Positions 27,064 through 34,020 of a stretch of DNA of 64,000 bases are shown here, in pieces. How positions within the stretch are numbered: position 1 is the stretch's first letter; each line of letters begins with the position of its first letter. The notes under the pieces were generated by a model, which worked only from the letters and a program-made list of their open reading frames with translations, did not search any database and had not been told where the DNA came from. The stretch comes from Flavobacterium sp. UMI-01 (GTDB lineage Bacteria; Bacteroidota; Bacteroidia; Flavobacteriales; Flavobacteriaceae): the NCBI RefSeq assembly GCF_019656315.1, contig NZ_BPLU01000035.1, positions 1-64,000 on the forward strand. Direction: 5' to 3'. The translations under genes and the position numbers were made by a program.

Positions 27064-27627
27064 TCACACTTTCATAATTTCGGCTTCTTTAACCACTAAA
27101 AGTTCGTCAATTTTTTTGATAAAACTATTGGTTAAATTTTGAACCTCGTCTTCAGCACTTTTGCAAATATCTTCTGAGGTGCCTTCTTTTTCTAATTTTT
27201 TGATATCTGTGTTAGCATCTTTACGAGCGTTTCTGATACCTATTTTCGCATCTTCTGCTTCTGCTTTAGCTTGTTTGGCTAATTCGCGTCTTCTGTCTTC
27301 GGTCAAAGGCGGTACGCTGATGATAATAACATCACCATTGTTCATCGGGTTAAAACCTAAATTAGCAATCATGATGGCTTTTTCAATAGGTTGTAACATG
27401 CTTTTTTCAAATGGTTGTAATGTGATTGTCCTAGCATCAGGAGTGCTTATTTTAGCTACTTGTGCTAATGGTGTTGAAGAACCATAATAATCTACAAATA
27501 CACTTCCTAACATTGCTGGTGATGCTTTACCAGCACGAATGTTCGTAAATGATTTTTCTAAATGCTCAATAGAACCTTCCATAGATTCTTTAGCGCTGTC
27601 CAATATAAAATCGATTTCTTCTGTCAT
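27064..27627 (-). CDS. frr: Ribosome recycling factor
   Basis: A 187-residue protein that with EF-G splits the post-termination ribosome. Typical motifs are visible: the N-terminal helix DSAKESMEGSIEHLEKSF, NIRAGKASPAMLGSVFVDYYG, LNPMNNGDVIIISVPPLTEDRR (seen here as FNPMNNGD) and the C-terminal helical arm. Length is normal. It lies 70 bases downstream of pyrH on the same strand, the usual order. Confidence 0.96.
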   Translation of the reverse strand: MTEEIDFILDSAKESMEGSIEHLEKSFTNIRAGKASPAMLGSVFVDYYGSSTPLAQVAKISTPDARTITLQPFEKSMLQPIEKAIMIANLGFNPMNNGDVIIISVPPLTEDRRRELAKQAKAEAEDAKIGIRNARKDANTDIKKLEKEGTSEDICKSAEDEVQNLTNSFIKKIDELLVVKEAEIMKV

Positions 27628-27697
27628 CTTTATTTTATTTAGTGTTCTGTATGCAGTATTCGGTTGTTAGTGTTTGTGGTACACCGAATATTATTAC

Positions 27698-28405
27698 CTA
27701 TATGTTTACTACTGTTCCAATATTGTCTCCGTTACAAATCTTTTCAAGATTTCCTAGTTTATTCATGTCAAAAATAACAATAGGCAACTTGTTTTCTTGG
27801 CTTAATGTAAAAGCGGTGGTGTCCATTACGTTAAGACCTTTTTTTATCACTTCATCAAATGTAATAGAATCAAATTTAACTGCCGAAGCATTTTTTTCAG
27901 GATCACAGTCATAAACGCCATCAACACGCGTTCCTTTTAGAATGACATCAGCATTAATTTCAACTCCTCTTAATACAGCTGCAGTATCAGTGGTGAAATA
28001 AGGGTTTCCTGTACCTGCACCAAAAATCACAATACGTCCTTTTTCCAAGTGACGCACGGCTCTTCTTTTAATATAAGGTTCTGCAATTGCTTCAATTTTT
28101 AAAGCAGTTTGCAATCGAGTCAACATGCCTTTGTCTTCAAGAGCTCCTTGAAGCGCCATTCCGTTGATGATTGTAGCCAGCATTCCCATGTAATCACCTT
28201 GTACTCTATCCATTCCAGCACTTGCACCAGCTACACCTCTAAAAATGTTTCCTCCACCAATAACAATAGCGATTTCTACTCCTTTGTCGTGGATTTTTTT
28301 GATTTCTTCAGCATATTCGGCTAGTCTTACAGGGTCTATTCCGTATTGTTTATTTCCCATTAATGCTTCGCCACTTAATTTCAGAAGAATTCTCTTGTAT
28401 TTCAT
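27698..28405 (-). CDS. pyrH: UMP kinase
   Basis: A 235-residue amino-acid-kinase-fold enzyme that converts UMP to UDP in pyrimidine synthesis. The N-terminal [14 protein letters not shown], the glycine-rich [28 protein letters not shown] and the [16 protein letters not shown] nucleotide loop are all visible. It is followed by frr. A TATATTTG box is 23 bases upstream. Confidence 0.96.
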   Translation of the reverse strand: MKYKRILLKLSGEALMGNKQYGIDPVRLAEYAEEIKKIHDKGVEIAIVIGGGNIFRGVAGASAGMDRVQGDYMGMLATIINGMALQGALEDKGMLTRLQTALKIEAIAEPYIKRRAVRHLEKGRIVIFGAGTGNPYFTTDTAAVLRGVEINADVILKGTRVDGVYDCDPEKNASAVKFDSITFDEVIKKGLNVMDTTAFTLSQENKLPIVIFDMNKLGNLEKICNGDNIGTVVNI

Positions 28406-28427
28406 GAGTATATTGTGTTGTTTGGTG

Positions 28428-28435
28428 CAAATATA
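28428..28435 (-). promoter_or_regulatory. Candidate -7 box for pyrH-frr
   Basis: TATATTTG on the minus strand matches TAnnTTTG and lies 22 bases before the pyrH ATG. No -33 TTG is evident. Confidence 0.5.
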
Positions 28436-28622
28436 GTCATATTCTTTTTTTTTGAAATAGGGAGGTTGTTTTTTATAGTAAGTTTTATTTTAATTTTTTT
28501 CCTTGTATTTAATTGGAGAGATTTGAATTTTAGTTTGCAAGTTTTTACTTTTTATTGTTTTAGATTTAATATCGAAACGGGTTGCTTCTAGTGAAAATGG
28601 TTTAGATTTACCTCCAATATTC

Positions 28623-29276
28623 ATGTCTATGAAACTAATGTTATTGTTGTTTTGCTTTTTCATGTTGTGCTATTGTGATATTCCATATGATGGAGAGACA
28701 AAGTTGGTTGTGACAGGAAAGATTTTGGATGAAAATGGAAGCCCAATTTCAGGTAAGGAAGTTGCAGTTGAAATTAACAATGGTAGTACTTACTGGCCCG
28801 CTGATTTAATTTCTTATGGTTTTACAGATTCAAATGGGGTTTTCACTTTGGTATTTCCAGCTCCGAAAGGGGATTACAATATTATGACCGTTATCAATGA
28901 GGATGATAATGTTTTTCAGGACAAACATATTAGTGCTAAAATTAAAAATTTCAATAACTATAAGTTAGACTTAAACACAATCACCTTATTTAGGAAGGAA
29001 TCAATTACTAGCTTGAGATTGATTTTAAACAATACCACAACAAAGAAAGGGATTACAAGCATTGAAATCGAAGGGCAGGTACCTGAATTCGATGTTGATT
29101 TAAACCTTAATCCAGATAATCCAGGATATTTCAATACATATTATAATGTAATTAAAAATCAAACGGTTCGTCTTAAATATACAGTTTCTGATTTTTCAAC
29201 TAGTCCATCTTCCATGTCCTATACAGTTTCTGTTCCCATACATAATGAAGCAGTAATTTACACTATAAATTATTAG
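28623..29276 (+). CDS. Hypothetical secreted protein with carboxypeptidase-like fold
   Basis: A 217-residue protein with a hydrophobic N-terminal signal (MKLMLLLFCFFMLCYC). The first Ig-like module has VVTGKILDENGSPISGKEV and FTDSNGVFTLVFPAPKGDY, like carboxypeptidase-regulatory domains. The C-terminus is also beta-rich. A Cys17-Cys19 stretch (LCYC) near the end of the signal is a poor lipobox because Tyr precedes the second Cys, so lipid anchoring is doubtful. Its stop is 3 bases before the next gene, so both are co-transcribed. Function unknown. Confidence 0.6.
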   Translation: MSMKLMLLLFCFFMLCYCDIPYDGETKLVVTGKILDENGSPISGKEVAVEINNGSTYWPADLISYGFTDSNGVFTLVFPAPKGDYNIMTVINEDDNVFQDKHISAKIKNFNNYKLDLNTITLFRKESITSLRLILNNTTTKKGITSIEIEGQVPEFDVDLNLNPDNPGYFNTYYNVIKNQTVRLKYTVSDFSTSPSSMSYTVSVPIHNEAVIYTINY

Positions 29277-29279
29277 CTA

Positions 29280-29876
29280 ATGAAATACAGTTTTGTTTTT
29301 GTTCTATTTTGTCTCAACCTGACGTTCGGACAAACCAGTTCGAGATTTGGGTTTAAACCCGAGTTTAATTTCCATTCCGTGGCTCCTGTTTCTTTTGGAG
29401 ATAATTATTTGTCAAAAGCTAATAAGGCTAATCTTGGTTTTGCGGCTAGTGTGATATTTGTTCATTTTGAAAAAATCAAGTTGGGAATAGGTTATGATTA
29501 CATTAATTATTCCGTTACTGATATTTCTAAAGCAGGTAACTATCATTTTAGCCGATATCATTCAGTTTACGGCATTCTTGCTTATGATATAAAAATTTCA
29601 AAAGCATTTTTGTTGGAGCCTTCTATCGGTATAGGTTCTGTAGATCTTAAATTTAAAGACAAGAATCGAAGTTTTGGTGAGCAATCAGGAACGGATTTTA
29701 GAATAGGCTGCAAAGGTTTATATTCATTTGATAGAACTTTCGCTACGTATGTTGGAGCAGGATTTGTAACTGCTAAATTTGAAGTGAATACTAATCCTGA
29801 ATTTGAGTCATTTTATGACCATTCAAAAATGCTACAGATTATTGTTGGTTTAAGAATTAACCTAGACAACAATTAA
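29280..29876 (+). CDS. Small outer-membrane beta-barrel protein
   Basis: A 198-residue protein with a signal peptide (cleavage likely after FGQ, residue 18). Alternating short beta strands, Gly/aromatic turns (KLGIGYDYINY, YVGAGFVTAKF) and a C-terminal strand (MLQIIVGLRINL) suggest an 8-stranded barrel of the OmpA/OmpW kind. It overlaps no gene and follows the preceding secreted-protein gene by 3 bases, so the two may form an envelope pair. Function unknown. Confidence 0.65.
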   Translation: MKYSFVFVLFCLNLTFGQTSSRFGFKPEFNFHSVAPVSFGDNYLSKANKANLGFAASVIFVHFEKIKLGIGYDYINYSVTDISKAGNYHFSRYHSVYGILAYDIKISKAFLLEPSIGIGSVDLKFKDKNRSFGEQSGTDFRIGCKGLYSFDRTFATYVGAGFVTAKFEVNTNPEFESFYDHSKMLQIIVGLRINLDNN

Positions 29877-29878
29877 GT

Positions 29879-30658
29879 TTACAAATTAAGTGTTTCGTAA
29901 GAGTTTTTAGCTGCCTCGTAGCCAATATCAAAAATGGTTTTCATTTTGCTTTTATTGGTTTCAAAAGTGCTGTAAATACTCAGTGCTTCGGGTTTGATAA
30001 TCCAATCACAGACGGTAAATTTTTGGATGTCTGAATTGGCTGAGAAAATATCAAAGGCTCTGGAGGTCACGGCTCGAATGGAATTCAAATCGGCGGCTTT
30101 GATTTTTTGAATCGGACTAACATAAATACCTATAATGGTTTCGCATTGCCCATACAAAACATCCGAAGGAAAATGATTCAAAATACCACCATCACTGTAA
30201 GTTTCTCCATTGATTTCGTAAGGAGAGATGATTCCAGGGAAAGCTGAGGAGGCAATAAGCGCATCTACAATTTTTGTTTTGGAATCAAAAATTTTAAGAC
30301 GGCCTCGTACCATATTGGTGGCTGTGATTTGTACTGGAATCATCAAGTCGCCCAGTGTTGCATCCTGAAAGATAGAATAAAAATTGTCTCGAAACGATTC
30401 GGAATCAATTAAGCCTGCTTTTTTAAAGGTAAGGTGTCGCCAATGGAAAATATATATGGATTGAAAAAAAGCCAAAATTTCATCTGGTGTTTTGCCTATG
30501 GCGTACAAAGCGGCTACAATTGCGCCCGCACTAGTGCCAGCAATTCTGTCGGGAAAGATGTTTTTTTCAATCAAAAACTGAAGGGCGCCTGCATGTGCAA
30601 TTCCTTTGGCACCACCACCAGAAAGTACAAGACCAATTGTCTTCTTTTCTAAATCCAT
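29879..30658 (-). CDS. Patatin-like phospholipase
   Basis: A 259-residue protein with a patatin fold, a Ser-Asp dyad lipid acyl hydrolase. Visible are the oxyanion loop VLSGGGAKGIAHAG, the nucleophile elbow GTSAG (about residues 41-45) and the catalytic Asp in SDGGILNHFPSDV. No signal peptide is present, so it likely acts in the cytoplasm or at the inner membrane. I chose the ATG at 30658; the longer frame to 30826 would add about 56 residues that do not look like the family. Substrate unknown. Confidence 0.82.
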   Translation of the reverse strand: MDLEKKTIGLVLSGGGAKGIAHAGALQFLIEKNIFPDRIAGTSAGAIVAALYAIGKTPDEILAFFQSIYIFHWRHLTFKKAGLIDSESFRDNFYSIFQDATLGDLMIPVQITATNMVRGRLKIFDSKTKIVDALIASSAFPGIISPYEINGETYSDGGILNHFPSDVLYGQCETIIGIYVSPIQKIKAADLNSIRAVTSRAFDIFSANSDIQKFTVCDWIIKPEALSIYSTFETNKSKMKTIFDIGYEAAKNSYETLNL

Positions 30659-30928
30659 TCGTAAGTTGTTGTTTTTATAAAAATACAATTTTTGATTGTT
30701 TTTCACTATTTTTTGTGCCAGCAATTGTAAACAGTAGGCTATGTGGAGTAAGGGATGTGGTCTGATTTTGGGAGTGTCTGATTTTTTGCAAAAGAAAAGA
30801 ATGCGAAAAAATATTTTCTCTATCAAAAATATTTTTGTAACTTAGTGACTGCCAGCCAAATCTATTGTTTTCTGATTTGCTTTTTTTATGAGTGTTTAGT
30901 CATTGTTTCACAATTTAAAACTAACGTC

Positions 30929-31006
30929 ATGAAAAAATTTTTCGAAAAACTGTATGATTTATTTTCTCGATTTCTATTTGGAAACGAAAAAATCTCCCAC
31001 TATTAA
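30929..31006 (+). CDS. Possible 25-residue small protein
   Basis: An ATG at 30929 opens a 25-codon frame ending in TAA at 31006. The peptide starts MKKFFEKLYDLFSRFLFG: basic and amphipathic with repeated Phe. A TATTTTTG box at 30830-30837 could drive it with a leader of about 85 bases, and the ATG is preceded by an A-rich stretch. Such small peptides can be real or spurious; the coding look (no rare codons, amphipathic pattern) is only weak support. Confidence 0.3.
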   Translation: MKKFFEKLYDLFSRFLFGNEKISHY

Positions 31007-31057
31007 TCCTTGATTTCTACTAAGGATATGTAAAAAATGGAGTTGTAAAGAAGTACC

Positions 31058-31100
31058 AAAAAGCACATTTTAAATTAAGTATAATTTATAATGTGTTTTT
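31058..31100 (-). terminator. Possible terminator downstream of truB
   Basis: Arms AAAAAGCACATT and AATGTGTTTTT around an AT-rich loop lie just past the truB stop. The stem has one mismatch and the loop is about 20 bases, so it is only a candidate. Confidence 0.35.
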
Positions 31101-31106
31101 CTGTGC

Positions 31107-31805
31107 TTATAATTCATCGAGGATTTTTTGTTCAAATGCGGTAACCTCAGTCGCATTGAGAACAGAGTAGTCTCCTATTTTGGTTCTTCTCAAAACAGTT
31201 AAGTGAGCCCCCGAGGCTAAAGCACTACCAAAATCATGTGCTAAGGAGCGGATGTAGGTTCCTTTGCTACAAACTACTCTAAAATCCACTTCGGGTAATT
31301 CGATTCGGGTAATTTCAAATTCGTGAATCGTAGTTTTTCTTGAGGCTATTTCGACAGTTTCTCCTGCTCTGGCATGTTCGTATAAACGAACACCATCTTT
31401 TTTTATGGCCGAAAAAATAGGAGGTTTTTGGTCTATTTCGCCTAAAAATTGTTCAACGGTTTTATGAATCAAAGCCGCATCAATGTGTGAAGTAGGAAAG
31501 GTGTGGTCAATTTCTGTTTCTAAATCATAAGAAGGAGTTGTGGCTCCAAGATGAAAAGTACCAGTGTATTCTTTGGCTTGTCCCTGAATTTCGGTTATTT
31601 TTTTGGTGAATTTACCCGTGCAAATGATTAATAATCCAGAAGCCAAAGGGTCTAAGGTTCCTGCGTGTCCTATTTTGAATTTTTTTGGAAGACCTACTTT
31701 GTTGATGAGTATGTATTTCAACTTATTAACTGCCTGAAAAGAACTCCAGTGTAAGGGTTTGTCTATCAGGATGATTTGTCCGTTTAAGTAGTCTTCGGCA
31801 GTCAT
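31107..31805 (-). CDS. truB: tRNA pseudouridine(55) synthase TruB
   Basis: A 232-residue enzyme that makes pseudouridine 55 in the T arm of tRNAs. The catalytic-Asp motif GHAGTLDPLASGLL is at about residues 46-60, and K-D-G-V-R-L-Y-E-H-A-R-A-G-E and the RSLAHDFG motif follow. It is shorter at the C-terminus than E. coli TruB because it lacks the PUA domain, as is usual in this phylum. It follows uppP by one base and belongs to the ftsX-DUF3098-uppP-truB cluster. Confidence 0.94.
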   Translation of the reverse strand: MTAEDYLNGQIILIDKPLHWSSFQAVNKLKYILINKVGLPKKFKIGHAGTLDPLASGLLIICTGKFTKKITEIQGQAKEYTGTFHLGATTPSYDLETEIDHTFPTSHIDAALIHKTVEQFLGEIDQKPPIFSAIKKDGVRLYEHARAGETVEIASRKTTIHEFEITRIELPEVDFRVVCSKGTYIRSLAHDFGSALASGAHLTVLRRTKIGDYSVLNATEVTAFEQKILDEL

Positions 31806-31806
31806 T

Positions 31807-32592
31807 TTAGATGATGGTCAAGGGGTGAATGAAAAAATGGATAATCAATAAGGCTATTCCAATTATGATTCGGTAGTAACCGAAGATTTTAAAACCTTTT
31901 CGGCTTAAAAAACCAATAAAACTCTTTATAGCCAATAAGGCAACAATAAAGGCAATCACATTTCCTATGATTAACAAGTTTATTTGTTCTTCTGATAAAA
32001 CAAAACCTTGCTTATAATAGTCGTAACATTTTTTTACGGTGGCGCCTAACATGGTAGGAACTGCAAGAAAGAAAGAGAATTCGGCCGCAGCAGTTCTAGA
32101 AAGATTTTGAGACATTCCTCCTACAATACTAGCTCCTGAACGTGATACTCCAGGAATCATGGCAAGACATTGGAATAAACCAATTTTAAAAGCTTTGCCA
32201 TAGGTGATTTCGGTATTGTCGGAATGGCTGAACCAATCATCTACTTTTAGTAGAATAATTCCTCCAAGCAATAATGAAATGGATACCGTTACAGGGTTTT
32301 CAAGTAATTTATCAATAGCATCACTTAGTAAAAGTCCCAAGACTACCGCAGGAATAAAGGCGACAAGTAATTTGTAATAAAAATCAAAAGATTGTAAAAA
32401 GCGTTTGTAATATAAAATAATAACCGAGAGAATAGCTCCCAATTGAATTACTATTGTAAATAGTTTGGTGAAATCGTCCTGTGCAATGCCAAAGAAGGAC
32501 GAGGCGATGATCATGTGTCCGGTTGAAGAAACGGGTAGAAATTCAGTGATTCCTTCAATAATGGCAAGAACGATGGCTTGTAATGTATTCAT
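31807..32592 (-). CDS. uppP: Undecaprenyl-diphosphatase (BacA/UppP)
   Basis: A 261-residue membrane enzyme with about 8 helices. It dephosphorylates undecaprenyl pyrophosphate to recycle the carrier of cell-wall and LPS precursors. Both active-site motifs are clear: [14 protein letters not shown] near the start and [10 protein letters not shown] in the middle. It lies between DUF3098 and truB in a cluster conserved in Bacteroidota and is translated on the same strand, one base from truB. Confidence 0.94.
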   Translation of the reverse strand: MNTLQAIVLAIIEGITEFLPVSSTGHMIIASSFFGIAQDDFTKLFTIVIQLGAILSVIILYYKRFLQSFDFYYKLLVAFIPAVVLGLLLSDAIDKLLENPVTVSISLLLGGIILLKVDDWFSHSDNTEITYGKAFKIGLFQCLAMIPGVSRSGASIVGGMSQNLSRTAAAEFSFFLAVPTMLGATVKKCYDYYKQGFVLSEEQINLLIIGNVIAFIVALLAIKSFIGFLSRKGFKIFGYYRIIIGIALLIIHFFIHPLTII

Positions 32593-32675
32593 TTTTTAGT
32601 ATTCAGGGTTCGTTATTTTAGTATTCCGTTTTATAAAAGTACTTTTACTGCACATGTGCCACAGAACACTACAAA

Positions 32676-32909
32676 CTATTTTTTTGGATTTTTAAGAATA
32701 GAGTAAATGGTGATTCCAAAGCCAATTAAAACGGTTGTAGGAGCCAACCGAATTCTTCTGAAACTAAAAATATCTTCGTTAAAAACATTAGGGTCGTCAC
32801 TCCCTCCGCCAGACATAAGGATAAAACCAAGTGTGATTACGCCAATTCCTATCAAAAGAATCTTGTAATTGACTTTGTCGAATAAGAATTCTTGTTTGTT
32901 ATTTTCCAT
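32676..32909 (-). CDS. DUF3098 membrane protein
   Basis: A 77-residue protein with two predicted helices (about residues 17-33 and 58-72) and an extracytoplasmic loop that contains FSFRRIRLAPTTVL. This matches the DUF3098 family of Bacteroidota, usually found next to ftsX and uppP. Function unknown; envelope division or lipid-carrier recycling is suggested only by position. Confidence 0.85.
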   Translation of the reverse strand: MENNKQEFLFDKVNYKILLIGIGVITLGFILMSGGGSDDPNVFNEDIFSFRRIRLAPTTVLIGFGITIYSILKNPKK

Positions 32910-32985
32910 TTTATTTTTGTGTAATTCAAAATAATTAGCAGTCTGTATTGTGTAAATCCTTAATCCAGAAATTCTAATTTCTTAA

Positions 32986-33861
32986 TTAGTATAAATCGTC
33001 AGTTCTTAAATTCAAGAATCGTTGTGTGGCAAAATGGGTGCTTATCCAAGTGATTAATACGCCCATGCCAAATACGGCTAGAAAAACACCACCTATTAAA
33101 ATTTTGTTTTCAAGAATTTCAAGGTCGGGAAAATTTGTTTCCACATACAAAAGCAAAGCAGTCAAGGCGATAATTGCAAGTGTCGCGCCAATCATTCCGA
33201 GTCTAACACTACGCATTACAAATGGTTTTCGGATGAAGGATTTAGTAGCACCCACCATTTGCATGGTTTTAATTATAAAGCGATTGGAATAAATAGACAA
33301 TCGCAACGAACTATTGATTAAGAGAACGGCAATAAAAGTCAAAAAGCAACTGATGATTAAAATCCACATACTCACTTTTTTGATGTTGTCATTCACTAAG
33401 TTTACCAGTTGTTTGTCGTAAACAATATCCGATATGAGTTCGTTTTGACGCAACTGACTTTCAATTTTTGCAATACTGTCACGCTCCACATATTTGGCTT
33501 TCAAATGGATGTCGTAAGAGTTTTGTAACGGGTTTTCGCCAAGAAATGCTAAAAAATCCTCACCAATAATATCGGTATGTTGCTTTGCTGCTTGTTCTTT
33601 GGTTACAAAAACAGAGGATTTTGCAAACGGAGCTTTTTTTAATTCCTCTCCAAAAGCCTTAAGTTCCTCGTCAGTGGTTTTATTTTCAAAAAAAACAGTC
33701 ATGGCAATTTTTTCTTTGAAGTCGTCTGCGAGTTTTTTAGAGTTAATAATAAAAAGCCCTAGCGTGCCCAATAGGAACAAGACCAAAAATATACTTAGTA
33801 CAACAGAAAAATAAGAGGATATCAATCTGCGTTTTTGAAACTTTTCAAAGGAAGAACTCAT
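32986..33861 (-). CDS. ftsX: Cell division protein FtsX
   Basis: A 291-residue permease-like protein with an N-terminal helix, an extracytoplasmic domain (about residues 45-165) and three C-terminal helices. With FtsE it forms an ABC-type complex that controls peptidoglycan hydrolases at the septum. FtsX features include the GIMQMVGATKSFIRKPF-type helix turn (here KTMQMVGATKSFIRKPF). FtsE is not in the window. It is the first gene of the ftsX-DUF3098-uppP-truB cluster and divergent from leuS. Confidence 0.9.
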   Translation of the reverse strand: MSSSFEKFQKRRLISSYFSVVLSIFLVLFLLGTLGLFIINSKKLADDFKEKIAMTVFFENKTTDEELKAFGEELKKAPFAKSSVFVTKEQAAKQHTDIIGEDFLAFLGENPLQNSYDIHLKAKYVERDSIAKIESQLRQNELISDIVYDKQLVNLVNDNIKKVSMWILIISCFLTFIAVLLINSSLRLSIYSNRFIIKTMQMVGATKSFIRKPFVMRSVRLGMIGATLAIIALTALLLYVETNFPDLEILENKILIGGVFLAVFGMGVLITWISTHFATQRFLNLRTDDLY

Positions 33862-33930
33862 AGTGTATTTTAATTATGGCGTAAAAATAATAAAGTATTT
33901 CTTTATTTAAAGTTAATAACGCTCAAAGTT

Positions 33931-33959
33931 TTGACTTTCGTACAATAAACGTAAATTTG
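33931..33959 (+). promoter_or_regulatory. Promoter for leuS
   Basis: TTG at 33931-33933, an 18-base spacer, and TAAATTTG at 33952-33959. A leader of about 55 bases follows. The leader holds a GCGTCTTTGTACCTTAG-type word that resembles a flavobacterial spacer repeat. Confidence 0.6.
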
Positions 33960-34020
33960 CGCCTTTATAATTCATAAAACGTAAAGGCTTAGCGTCTTTG
34001 TACCTTAGAAACTCACTGTG

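Noticed and set aside
30658..30826. N-terminal extension of the patatin protein
   Set aside because: The extra residues are not family-like, and the core starts at an ATG just before VLSGGGAKG.
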